64,000 bases of DNA, from contig NZ_CP116899.1 in assembly GCF_030997045.1 (NCBI RefSeq), forward strand, positions 4,426,001 through 4,490,000, read 5' to 3'. The notes beneath the pieces are model-generated. The model was not told the origin of the DNA. It did no database searches and saw only the letters and a program-made list of their open reading frames with translations. Positions 1 to 8,563 of the stretch are shown here, one piece after another. How positions within the stretch are numbered: the first letter of the stretch is position 1; every line of letters starts with the position of its first letter. The stretch is from Microbulbifer sp. TB1203. GTDB lineage: Bacteria; Pseudomonadota; Gammaproteobacteria; Pseudomonadales; Cellvibrionaceae. The position numbers and the translations under genes were made by a program.

Positions 1-63
1 GCTGCCGAAAATGGCGGTTATCAGAACAGCCAGGACTATGGCGAGATCTCTGCGGTTCGTCAT
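1..63 (-). CDS. Start of a secreted or membrane protein, cut by the window edge
   Basis: Only the first 21 codons are visible on the minus strand. They start at an ATG (61-63) preceded by a good SD (GGAGA, 7 bases upstream). The peptide begins MTNRRDLAIVLAVLITAIFG, a short basic N-terminus followed by a hydrophobic segment, so it is a signal peptide or first membrane helix. It is divergent from the TBDR at 497 and shares the intervening region with three LacI-type operators. It is therefore plausibly part of the same galactoside regulon. Its family cannot be told from this fragment. Confidence 0.6.
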   Translation of the reverse strand, partial: MTNRRDLAIVLAVLITAIFGS

Positions 64-176
64 TTCAGCTTCTCCCTGTTTTTTATTTTGTGACTCGATG
101 GGGGATTATGTTCTCAACAGCCTGTACCGGTAGACCGGGCATGAGTGGGCCGCCGAAGTTTCCCGCCATTCAATCA

Positions 177-202
177 CAGGTTTGTAACCGGTTACAAACC
201 TG
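177..202. promoter_or_regulatory. LacI-type operator 1
   Basis: This is a perfect 26-bp palindrome centred on CC|GG, with core TTTGTAACCGGTTACAAA at 181-198. The core with a central CG is typical of LacI/GalR-family operators. It lies between the divergent genes at 63 and 497. No LacI-family gene is visible in the window. Confidence 0.65.
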
Positions 203-280
203 TGCGTTACCTTTTTGCTTCAGAATGGCGCCGGCCATAAAAAGTTTGCACTGACCTGGTGCTTGTAATAATCTCGATAT

Positions 281-293
281 GGAACCGGTTACA
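281..293. promoter_or_regulatory. LacI-type operator 2 (imperfect)
   Basis: GGAACCGGTTACA shares the core and one full half-site with the palindromes at 177-202 and 361-374. A weak promoter-like pair lies just upstream (TTGCAC at 246-251, TAATCT at 269-274, 17-bp spacing). If that promoter is real, a repressor bound here would sit on the transcription start. The promoter assignment is tentative. Confidence 0.5.
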
Positions 294-360
294 TGTAGAT
301 GGAGTACCATGTAGGTGCCGCCGGAGGGAGTAGGCTCAGTCGGGGTCATGGGCTGAAGTG

Positions 361-374
361 TGTAACCGGTTACA
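361..374. promoter_or_regulatory. LacI-type operator 3
   Basis: TGTAACCGGTTACA is a perfect 14-bp palindrome with the same core as operators 1 and 2. It lies 122 bp before the TBDR start codon. Three sites within 200 bp suggest cooperative or looping repression. Apart from these sites I see nothing else recognisable between 64 and 496. Confidence 0.65.
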
Positions 375-496
375 TCCATTTTGGATGACGGCAGGGAGCG
401 TCTCAGTGTGGGCGCCGTTGTAATGCAGTAGCGCCTCAATAGGCCGGACTCTGCCCAGAGCGGTCAACAAATAATAATTACTTGAGGGAAAACAAT

Positions 497-3400
497 ATGC
501 TGTCTAATAAACTTCCATTTGCCCGGGCAGTCCTGGCCACCAGTATCGCAGCCTATGGCCTGCTTGGAGTTCCGGCTGTGTCGGCCCAGGAGGCCGAATC
601 CACCGAAGAAACTGCGGAAGAGAGCACTGCTCTGGAAGCCACTCTCCTGGAAGAGGTCGTTGTCCAGGGCATGCGCATGTCACTGGAAAATGCCCAGGAC
701 CTTAAACGCAATGCCCCTACGGTGATGGATTCGATTACCGCCAAGGACCTGGGGTCTTTTCCCGATAAGTCTGTCGCCGAAGCTCTGCAACGGGTTGCCG
801 GTATTACCGTCAATCGTTTTGCCGCTTCGTCGGACACTGCCCACTTTTCGGCCGAACCTTCGGGTGTGGTGGTGCGCGGCCTGAACCAGGTGCGCACCGA
901 ATTCAATGGCCGCACCTCGTTCAGTGCCAATTCATCCCGCGGACTCAGCTGGGGCGATGTATCTCCTGAATTGATGTCCGGTGTGGATACCTACAAAAAC
1001 CAGATGGCCGAACTGATTGAAGGCGGTATTGCAGGTACCGTGAATATGCGCACCCGCGTTCCCTTCGACCAGGAAGGCGAAATGGTCGCCCTGACGGTCA
1101 ACAGCAACTACGGCGACCTGTCCGAAAAGATAACCCCCGAGGTGTCCGGTCTGTACAGCAACCGCTGGGAAACCGGCGTGGGTGAATTCGGTTTTCTGGC
1201 CAACTTTGCCCATTCGGACGTGGAAACCAAAACCGAAGGCTCCCAGCTGTTCCGGATGAATCGGTTCCGCGATGTGTACGAACCAACGGAGGACAGCCTC
1301 TATTACATCCCCGCTAAGGTCAATATGCGGGAAAACGTTTACGAGCGTGAACGCAACGGCGTAGCGCTGGCGCTTCAGTTCCAAAACCCGGATGAAACCG
1401 TTGTTCTCACCACTCAGTACAACCGCTCGGAATACAATAATGCCTGGGAGGAGTACGTCGTAGAGGTGGCTCCCGCTGATCTGTCCTACGGGCAGAGTGT
1501 GTTCTATGAAATTGAGGATTCCGCCAGCGCCCCGCAACCTGCAGAGGGAACCGATCCTTTTACCTTCAATAGAGGGGGGTTGTTCCAGGCCGGAGTCATG
1601 ACCGCCAATAATGGCAACTTTGTGGGCGATGGATTCGCTTTCAATGCGGCCGGCGCCCCCTTTATCGACCCCTGTTACGACTGGGCTGGATGTAGTACGC
1701 CGAGCAGGCGCGGCGTGGATATGACCACCTCCACCCGCTCCAACAACAATGAAAACATGACCCAAGATTTTGCGGTCAACCTGAAGTGGGCACTTACCGA
1801 TCGCATCCGCTCGCAGTTCGATGTCCAGTACGTGGACTCCGAAGTGCAAAACTACGATATTGCAATGGATTTTGGCGCCTACACCAATCTCGGCCTGGAC
1901 CTGCGCGGCGATCGCCCGGTGATGACGTTGCAGGACCCCGCCAACGTGAATATGTCCCCGGGCAACTGGTCCAACCCCAATAACTACCGCATCAATTCGA
2001 TCATGGATCACGTCGAGGACAGTGAAGGCGACCAGCTTGCCCTGCGCGGCGACTTCGAGTTCGATATCGACAACGGCTGGATGGAATCGATCAAGACCGG
2101 CGTGCGCTGGGCCGAGCGCGACCAGAATGTGCGCTGGAGCACTTATAATTGGACGGGCATGGCCAACAACTGGGCGGGCGGGCAGGCGCCCTATTACAAC
2201 CTGGATCAACACGACCCGGCCAATGGCGAGGGCGCCCAGCCGGGGTTCACCGGCTACCCGGAGGGATTTTACGAAATACGTGATTTCGGCACCTCCAGCT
2301 ATCACGACATCAACGTAAACCAGTTTGTATTTGCCGATATGGACCTGCTTCAGGACCGCCGGCGTATGGCAAACGCGCTCGGTGCGAGCGCGCTCGGTTT
2401 CGATATCGTTGGTAACCAAGTCTTCTGGGACCCCATATGTTCCAATATGGGCGATCGCAGTGAAGAAGTGCCCGGCACCTGCTTTACCCCGGCGGAAATC
2501 GCGGATGTCAACGAAGAGACCCAGGCGGCCTATGTGCAGTTCAACTTCGGCGGTTCGGAGGCCGAGGTATTCGGGGTGCCTTACTCCGGGAATATCGGTG
2601 TGCGATATGTAAAAACCGTCAATACCGGCTCCGGTGGTATAGCCTATCCGACTCCGGACCAGGATCCTGAGTGTAGACCCGTAGAGGTTGCGGATGGAGA
2701 GCCAGAGCCGCCTGTGCCCAATTCAGTGGGGTGCTACCTTTCGGAGGAAGATATAGCCTTCATGAACGGGGCCAGCAGTACCAATCAGACAGAGAAAACC
2801 CATCACCATCTGCTGCCGAGCTTCAATATCAAGTTCGACCTGACCGACGAAGTACTGTTGCGATTCGCCGCCTCCAAGGCTATAGCCCGTCCGGATATCG
2901 GCAACCTGCGTAACTACACCGGCATCAGGGCTACCCTGCCGGACATCGAAGATGCCAATGATCCGCTGTGGATAAAGAACGATCAGGGCGAGATCGTCGG
3001 GGCCAATGTCCGCTACACCAGTGGGGCGCAAAACCCCTTCCTGGAGCCGATTGAGGCAACCCAGTTTGATCTGGCATTGGAATATTATTTTGCGGACGTG
3101 GGTTCTATGACCTTCACCGTCTTCCAGAAGGAGTTTGACAATTACATTCAGTTTGGGGCCCAGAACATTGAATTTACCAACAACGGGGTAACCCGTACGG
3201 TAGAGGTGCGCCGGCCGCTCAACGGCGACGGTGCCGAGATCAAGGGATTCGAATTCGCCTTCCAGCGCTTCTTCGATTTCCTGCCGGAACCGTTCAACGG
3301 CCTGGGTATGCAGGCCAACTATACCTATATCGACAACAAGGGTATTACCAACACCAATGTTCAGAGCCAGCAAGCCGATGGTAGCACTGTCACCGGTCAG

Positions 3401-3772
3401 GCACCGGATACCATCGGTGTCAACCGGCTCGAGGGCCTGAGCGATCACGCCTATAACATCATCGGCATGTATGAAAAAGGCGATTGGCAGGCTCGTTTGG
3501 CGTACAGCTGGCGCGACGAGTATATGGTTACTGCCATCGACTGCTGCGTCGCCTACCCGGTTTGGAACGAGCCCTACGGGTCTCTGGATGGTTCCATAAA
3601 ATACAGTCTGACCGACAATCTTGATATTACCTTCCAGGGAAGTAACCTCTTGAGTGAGGAAACCGTGCTTGAGCAGCAGGTGACCAATGCTGACGATGGT
3701 GGTTTGCGTCTTCCCAACGCCCGGTTTGTCAACGACCGCCGTTATACGCTGGGTCTGCGCTACCAGTTCTGA
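497..3772 (+). CDS. TonB-dependent outer-membrane receptor (carbohydrate type)
   Basis: This is a 1091-residue TBDR. It has a signal peptide (residues 1-30, cleavage after VSA), a TonB-box-like LEEVVVQG at about 51-58, a plug domain at about 65-190 (SVAEALQRVAGITV, VVVRGLN) and a long barrel ending in YQF with the terminal Phe expected for outer-membrane insertion. The size and the plug sequence fit the Xanthomonas/Caulobacter-type TBDRs found in carbohydrate utilisation loci. I chose ATG 497 because GAGGG lies just upstream; an in-frame TTG at 482 is less likely. Three halogenase-family genes and a GH27 enzyme follow in the same direction, so the substrate is probably an alpha-galactoside. 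That substrate is inferred from context only. Confidence 0.93.
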   Translation: MLSNKLPFARAVLATSIAAYGLLGVPAVSAQEAESTEETAEESTALEATLLEEVVVQGMRMSLENAQDLKRNAPTVMDSITAKDLGSFPDKSVAEALQRVAGITVNRFAASSDTAHFSAEPSGVVVRGLNQVRTEFNGRTSFSANSSRGLSWGDVSPELMSGVDTYKNQMAELIEGGIAGTVNMRTRVPFDQEGEMVALTVNSNYGDLSEKITPEVSGLYSNRWETGVGEFGFLANFAHSDVETKTEGSQLFRMNRFRDVYEPTEDSLYYIPAKVNMRENVYERERNGVALALQFQNPDETVVLTTQYNRSEYNNAWEEYVVEVAPADLSYGQSVFYEIEDSASAPQPAEGTDPFTFNRGGLFQAGVMTANNGNFVGDGFAFNAAGAPFIDPCYDWAGCSTPSRRGVDMTTSTRSNNNENMTQDFAVNLKWALTDRIRSQFDVQYVDSEVQNYDIAMDFGAYTNLGLDLRGDRPVMTLQDPANVNMSPGNWSNPNNYRINSIMDHVEDSEGDQLALRGDFEFDIDNGWMESIKTGVRWAERDQNVRWSTYNWTGMANNWAGGQAPYYNLDQHDPANGEGAQPGFTGYPEGFYEIRDFGTSSYHDINVNQFVFADMDLLQDRRRMANALGASALGFDIVGNQVFWDPICSNMGDRSEEVPGTCFTPAEIADVNEETQAAYVQFNFGGSEAEVFGVPYSGNIGVRYVKTVNTGSGGIAYPTPDQDPECRPVEVADGEPEPPVPNSVGCYLSEEDIAFMNGASSTNQTEKTHHHLLPSFNIKFDLTDEVLLRFAASKAIARPDIGNLRNYTGIRATLPDIEDANDPLWIKNDQGEIVGANVRYTSGAQNPFLEPIEATQFDLALEYYFADVGSMTFTVFQKEFDNYIQFGAQNIEFTNNGVTRTVEVRRPLNGDGAEIKGFEFAFQRFFDFLPEPFNGLGMQANYTYIDNKGITNTNVQSQQADGSTVTGQAPDTIGVNRLEGLSDHAYNIIGMYEKGDWQARLAYSWRDEYMVTAIDCCVAYPVWNEPYGSLDGSIKYSLTDNLDITFQGSNLLSEETVLEQQVTNADDGGLRLPNARFVNDRRYTLGLRYQF

Positions 3773-3829
3773 TGCGCACTTGTGGTGAACGGAAAATGCG
3801 CTGCTGTGGGAGTGGCGTAACGATTCTTT

Positions 3830-3864
3830 CCCTGTAGGAGCGGCCGACGGCCGCTCCTACAGGG
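3830..3864. repeat. REP-like hairpin (TGTAGGAGCGGCC type)
   Basis: Two perfect 16-base arms with a 3-base loop contain TGTAGGAGCGGCC and its complement. It lies between the TBDR and the first halogenase gene. No T-tract follows, so it is better read as a dispersed REP-like element than as a terminator. The same motif recurs at 59760-59831 and, in a variant form, at 18813-18889. Confidence 0.7.
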
Positions 3865-3952
3865 AGATATCGACGTTGCTGTTATCCCCAGGGTAGTAGT
3901 TGCGGAGTGGCAGTGCATTTTCCAAAACTGCCCTTTCGGGCGGAAGCAGACT

Positions 3953-5455
3953 ATGTCAAAAAAAATAAAAATAGTTGTCTTAGGGGGCGGTACGGCGGGC
4001 TGGATGTCCGCGGCGGCATTGGCCGGCGTGGCAACGGACAAAGTCTGCGAAGTGGTGCTGATAGAGTCCGAGGAGATTGGCACCGTAGGGGTGGGAGAGG
4101 CGACCATCCCGGCGATCAAGGAGTTTAACGACAGGCTGGGCATTCCCGAGCCTGAAATGATGCGAAAAACCCGCGCCACCTTCAAGTTGGGCATTGAATT
4201 TGTCGACTGGGGGGAAAAGGGAACTTCCTACATTCATCCGTTCGGAACCTATGGCAAAACCATAGCGGGCACGGATTTTCATCAACATTGGCTGCGGCTT
4301 GCCAAGGCACATCAGGTCCCACCACTTGAAGCATTCTCCTTTGCGGTCAATGCCTGCCGGGCCGGAAAGTTCGATTTCCCGGCAGAGAATAAAACAGCAG
4401 TCAATGCCGCCTATTCCTATGCCTACCATTTTGATGCCGGTCTCTACGCCCGATACCTGAGAGATTTTTCCGAACGAAAAGGGGTAAAACGCCAGGAGGG
4501 AAAAGTCGTCCAGGTGCAGACCAGCCCTGACAGCGGACACGTTCATTCCCTGCTTCTTGAATCGGGTGAGAAAATCATCGGCGATTACTTTATCGACTGC
4601 TCGGGTTTCCGGTCTCTACTGCTGGGCGAAACACTGGGAGTGTCATTTGAGAGTTGGAAACATTGGCTGGCCTGTGATAGCGCAGTTGCCGTGGCGAGTG
4701 AGCGCGGAGCGTTTTTCCCACCCTATACCCGCGCTACGGCAAAGGGCGCCGGCTGGCAGTGGCGTATTCCCCTGCAGCACAGGACCGGAAATGGTTACGT
4801 ATACTCAAGCGACATTATCAGTAATGATGAAGCCACCATCTCGCTGCTTTCCGGGCTGGATGAGCCGGCGATCACTGAGCCCCGTACGCTTCGGTTCGAA
4901 GCGGGGAAAAGGGCTTGCGCCTGGGATAAGAACTGTATTGCGGTAGGACTGTCCGGTGGTTTTCTGGAGCCTTTGGAATCCACCAGTATCTACCTGATAC
5001 AGATCGCCATTATCAATTTCCTTAAGCTCATGCCCGGCAAGGTCGCTGATCCTCGTGTGATTCGCGAATATAACCGGCTGATTGATCTCGAATACGAGCG
5101 CGTACGGGATTTCCTCATCCTCCACTACCACCTGAATCGCAGGGACGACTCTGTACTGTGGCGGTACTGCCAGCGTATGGCGGTGCCAGACAGCTTGCGC
5201 GAGAAGATAGAACTATTTGGAAGGCGCGGTTACATCGAACAGTATCGCCATGGGCTTTTCGCCCCTCCCAGCTGGCTCGGCGTTTATATGGGGCAAGGGT
5301 TGATGCCGGAGAACGTCGAGCCCCTGGTGGGCGTTGTGACTGAAGAAAGAGTGAGAGACGAGCTCTCCGGCCTGAAGGCCGCCATCGACCGGAAGGTGGC
5401 ACAAATGCAGGATCATGAAGCATTTATCGCCGGCTATTGCCCGGCCGGTACATAG
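3953..5455 (+). CDS. Tryptophan-halogenase-family flavoprotein (copy 1)
   Basis: This 500-residue protein belongs to the flavin-dependent tryptophan halogenase family. It carries the FAD-binding GGGTAGWM (residues 11-18), GVGEATIP, the lysine matching the catalytic Lys79 of PrnA (K78, in TFKLGIEF), the halogenase signature WQWRIP (268-273) and the conserved GFLEPLESTS segment that holds the second catalytic Glu. By sequence it is an intact enzyme. Family members next to TBDRs have no established substrate, and tryptophan halogenation should not be assumed. It lies 180 bp after the TBDR and abuts the next gene (stop 5453-5455), which suggests one transcript. Its neighbours point to a role in galactoside uptake or processing. 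Confidence 0.88.
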   Translation: MSKKIKIVVLGGGTAGWMSAAALAGVATDKVCEVVLIESEEIGTVGVGEATIPAIKEFNDRLGIPEPEMMRKTRATFKLGIEFVDWGEKGTSYIHPFGTYGKTIAGTDFHQHWLRLAKAHQVPPLEAFSFAVNACRAGKFDFPAENKTAVNAAYSYAYHFDAGLYARYLRDFSERKGVKRQEGKVVQVQTSPDSGHVHSLLLESGEKIIGDYFIDCSGFRSLLLGETLGVSFESWKHWLACDSAVAVASERGAFFPPYTRATAKGAGWQWRIPLQHRTGNGYVYSSDIISNDEATISLLSGLDEPAITEPRTLRFEAGKRACAWDKNCIAVGLSGGFLEPLESTSIYLIQIAIINFLKLMPGKVADPRVIREYNRLIDLEYERVRDFLILHYHLNRRDDSVLWRYCQRMAVPDSLREKIELFGRRGYIEQYRHGLFAPPSWLGVYMGQGLMPENVEPLVGVVTEERVRDELSGLKAAIDRKVAQMQDHEAFIAGYCPAGT

Positions 5456-5464
5456 GTGCCGTCA

Positions 5465-6964
5465 ATGATTAAAACCATTGCCGTTGTAGGACGAGATGAA
5501 GACGCCTGGATGACGGCGCTTATGCTGCAATTGAGCCTGGGAAAGTCCGTGCAACCGGTTGAGGTTACGCTGGTGGAGCTGCCGTCCAACGTTGGCGCGC
5601 AGGATTTTTACGCGACTATTCCCTCGCAACGTGCCTTTCACGAGTTGTTGGGGTTGTCTGAAAGCAATGTGTTGTCGGCAGGCCGGGGCGTGCAGTCGCT
5701 GGGTTACCGCTACTCCAATTGGACCGGGGAATCATCGGATTTTTTTCATGTGTACGATACGACCGGCACGGCGCTTGACGGTATTGATTTTCTGCAGTTC
5801 TGGACAAAAGCCCGACACAGGGGACTGAATGTCGCGCTGGATGAGTTCTCTCTCGCGGCGGCAGCGGCTCGACGCGGGAAAATGATCATGCTCAATGATC
5901 GGACGTCCGCCTACAGTCACGCGAATCATGGTTACAACCTGTCGGCGCTGTCATACCTCAAAGGCATTGCCAAGGTGGCTTTGGCCGCCGGTGTAAAGCA
6001 TATTGTGGCAGAGGTTGAAAGGATTCGGGTCAAGGAAGAGCGCATTGAGTCGGTGTTTCTAAAGGGTGGTAAGAGTTTAGAGGCGGACCTGTTTATTGAT
6101 GCCAGTGGTGACGGTGAGTTAATCAGCCAGTTGAATGAAGGGTTTAGCCGATGGGATCAGTGGTTTTTATGTGACCGCGCCATTGTGGCCAGTGTCGAAA
6201 GGTTGAGACCCATGGCCTCCTTTAACCAGGTTTCGGCCGTACCCGCCGGCTGGCTGGGGCTTTACCCACTGGCTTCCCGCACAGGTGTCACCATGCAGTT
6301 TTGTTCCCGTCATATAAACGATGGCGAGGCGTTAAGGGTGATGAATGCCGCGGTGAGGCAGCCGGTGCAGGAGCCGAAGCTCCTGGCGCTTGAAGCCGGC
6401 GCGCGCACAAAGCCCTGGGTGGGGAATTGTATTGCGATAGGCAAGACCGCCGCCCGTATGGATGGCCTGGAGGGTGTGCAACTGCATGTGTTGCACACTA
6501 CGTTGTCCTATCTCCTGACGCTTTTGCCTGTAACGGCAGACTACGATCTGGAGCGCAACACCTACAATACGCGTTTGACCCGCCATATAGAGAGATTGCG
6601 TGATTTCCAGTTGGCGCACTACGTCTTGAATAGACGCTCCTCCGATCCCTTCTGGCGCGATTGCGCTGCGGTTGAGATGCCCGGATCGCTGAGAGAGAAA
6701 ATCGAGCTGTTCAAAGCGCGGGGTGTTATTGCCATGCGCGAAAGTGAAACCTTCCAGGAGGAAAGTTGGAGCGCGCTTCTAACTGGTTGTGGCATAGTGC
6801 CCGACAGTTACGACCCGCTTGTGGATAAAATACCGGAAGAGCATCAGATTCAGCAATTTCAACGCATGCTCTCCTTTATTGCTGAACAGGCGGAGCAAAT
6901 GCCGGACATGGAAAGGTTTGTCCAGGTGCATGACGCAGCGAGCTATTCCGAGGGTTTATTTTAA
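5465..6964 (+). CDS. Degenerate halogenase-family protein, probably non-catalytic
   Basis: About 500 residues align end to end with the neighbouring halogenase-like proteins (shared LFIDASG, REKIELF and C-terminal region), but the functional motifs are gone. The FAD-binding GGGTAGWM is GRDEDAWM (9-16), GEATIP is FYATIP, the catalytic-lysine position reads GVQSLGY (Lys to Gln), WQWRIP is GWLGLYP, and GFLEPLESTS is ARMDGLEGVQ. The frame is fully open and flush with both flanking genes, so it looks maintained rather than decaying. It may act as a pseudoenzyme partner of its neighbours; that is inference. I took ATG 5465 as the start; a GTG at 5456 directly after the previous stop is the alternative. 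Confidence 0.8.
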   Translation: MIKTIAVVGRDEDAWMTALMLQLSLGKSVQPVEVTLVELPSNVGAQDFYATIPSQRAFHELLGLSESNVLSAGRGVQSLGYRYSNWTGESSDFFHVYDTTGTALDGIDFLQFWTKARHRGLNVALDEFSLAAAAARRGKMIMLNDRTSAYSHANHGYNLSALSYLKGIAKVALAAGVKHIVAEVERIRVKEERIESVFLKGGKSLEADLFIDASGDGELISQLNEGFSRWDQWFLCDRAIVASVERLRPMASFNQVSAVPAGWLGLYPLASRTGVTMQFCSRHINDGEALRVMNAAVRQPVQEPKLLALEAGARTKPWVGNCIAIGKTAARMDGLEGVQLHVLHTTLSYLLTLLPVTADYDLERNTYNTRLTRHIERLRDFQLAHYVLNRRSSDPFWRDCAAVEMPGSLREKIELFKARGVIAMRESETFQEESWSALLTGCGIVPDSYDPLVDKIPEEHQIQQFQRMLSFIAEQAEQMPDMERFVQVHDAASYSEGLF

Positions 6965-6993
6965 ACGCTATTCAAAGCGCGGAAGCTTTCCCT

Positions 6994-8505
6994 ATGATCA
7001 AAGATATTATTATTGTCGGAGGTGGTACCGCGGGTTGGATGACGGCGGCTGCTCTGAGCAAGGTGCTTGGCGATAAGCGCTATCGCTTCCGTCTGATAGA
7101 GTCCGAACAGATCGGTACGGTGGGTGTAGGGGAAGCGACCATACCCATGATTGCTCTTTACAACAACGTGTTGGGTATCGATGAAAACGAATTTGTCAGG
7201 GAAACCAACGCCACCTTCAAGCTGGGTATCGAATTCAGGGACTGGAGAAAGGTCGGTCACAGTTATTTTCACCCCTTTGGCCTCTATGGGGTCGATATGG
7301 ATGGCATCAGCTTCTCCCATTTCTGGATGCGGTGGCAGCGCGAGGGCGGTGCTCTCGATTTCTCCCACTTCAATGTCGAAACCGAAGCGGCCAGATCGAA
7401 CCGGTTTATGCGGACCATGCATGAAGCCGGTCCGAAACTGATGCCGGATGTCAACTACGCCTATCAATTCGATGCCGGGAAATATGCCGAATACTTGAAA
7501 AAGCGCTCCATTAAACAGGGCGTTGAGCGTATTGAAGGCAAGATTGTTCACGTTCAGCAGGACCCTGATACCGGCAACATCGCTTCGGTGCAGCTGGAAA
7601 GTGGCGAGTCTGTCAGCGGTGACCTTTTCATTGACTGCTCGGGCTTTAGGGGGCTCCTGATCGAGGGGGTGTACCAGGCCGGCTACGATGACTGGAGCCA
7701 CTGGCTGCCGGTCAACAAGGCGGTTGCCGCACCCTGCGAAAAAGTCGGGGAGCCAACGCCCTATACCCGGTCAACTGCTCTGGCGGCAGGATGGCAGTGG
7801 CGCATTCCTTTGCAACACAGAACGGGCAACGGCTATGTGTACTGTGATCAGTACATCAGCGACGATGAGGCCACGCAGGTATTGCTGGACAATCTGGACG
7901 GAAAATTAACGGCTGACCCGAGGGTGCTGAAGTTTGTGACCGGAAAGCGCAAAAAGTGCTGGGTTAAAAACTGTCTGGCCATCGGTCTTTCCGGTGGGTT
8001 TCTGGAGCCACTGGAGTCCACCAGTATTCATTTGGTGCAAGTGGCTATTTCCAAGTTGCTGGCGATGTTTCCCGGAACACATATATGTGATGTTGTCGTT
8101 CGCCGGTTCAATTCCGAGATGGCGGATGAGTACGAAAGCATCAAGGATTTCCTGATTGCCCATTACTACGTAACCGAGCGCGAGGACAGTGAGTTTTGGC
8201 GCTATGTCCGCTCCATGGAGATTCCCGCCGCGCTGTCGGAGCGGCTTCATTTGTTCAGGAGCCGGGGCGAGGTGTTTGTCCGGCAGACGGAGTTGTTCAA
8301 GGAGAACAGTTGGTTTTCTGTGCTGGTTGGGCAGGGGATGGTGCCGCAGTCGTATCACCCGGTGGCCGATGCCATAACGTCCGATGAACTCAACCTGCGC
8401 ATGGTCAAAGTTCGGGACGGCATTCGCAAGCGCCTTGAGATGATGCCCTCCCACGGAGAATATATCGCGCGGCACTGTGCTTCGCAGGGTGGTGTGTCAC
8501 GGTAA
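6994..8505 (+). CDS. Tryptophan-halogenase-family flavoprotein (copy 3)
   Basis: This 503-residue protein has all family motifs: GGGTAGWM (9-16), GVGEATIP, K76 in TFKLGIEF, WQWRIP (267-272) and GFLEPLESTS. It is closest in appearance to copy 1, with the same GYVYC/S segment after WQWRIPLQHR, and follows the degenerate copy by only 29 bp. The operon order TBDR, halogenase, pseudo-halogenase, halogenase, GH27 suggests that the three act together on the imported galactoside or on a surface component. No substrate can be named from sequence. Confidence 0.88.
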   Translation: MIKDIIIVGGGTAGWMTAAALSKVLGDKRYRFRLIESEQIGTVGVGEATIPMIALYNNVLGIDENEFVRETNATFKLGIEFRDWRKVGHSYFHPFGLYGVDMDGISFSHFWMRWQREGGALDFSHFNVETEAARSNRFMRTMHEAGPKLMPDVNYAYQFDAGKYAEYLKKRSIKQGVERIEGKIVHVQQDPDTGNIASVQLESGESVSGDLFIDCSGFRGLLIEGVYQAGYDDWSHWLPVNKAVAAPCEKVGEPTPYTRSTALAAGWQWRIPLQHRTGNGYVYCDQYISDDEATQVLLDNLDGKLTADPRVLKFVTGKRKKCWVKNCLAIGLSGGFLEPLESTSIHLVQVAISKLLAMFPGTHICDVVVRRFNSEMADEYESIKDFLIAHYYVTEREDSEFWRYVRSMEIPAALSERLHLFRSRGEVFVRQTELFKENSWFSVLVGQGMVPQSYHPVADAITSDELNLRMVKVRDGIRKRLEMMPSHGEYIARHCASQGGVSR

Positions 8506-8563
8506 CCGAATCCGGGGTTGATAAAATTCAATAAACTCGAGCATCCCAGTCGAAATAAGAAAT

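Noticed and set aside
932..2419. 495-codon open frame antisense to the first TBDR gene
   Set aside because: It lies wholly within the TBDR gene in the opposite strand, has no SD or known motif, and arises from the GC-rich third-position bias. The same holds for the antisense frames at 10257-12152 and 22193-23608.
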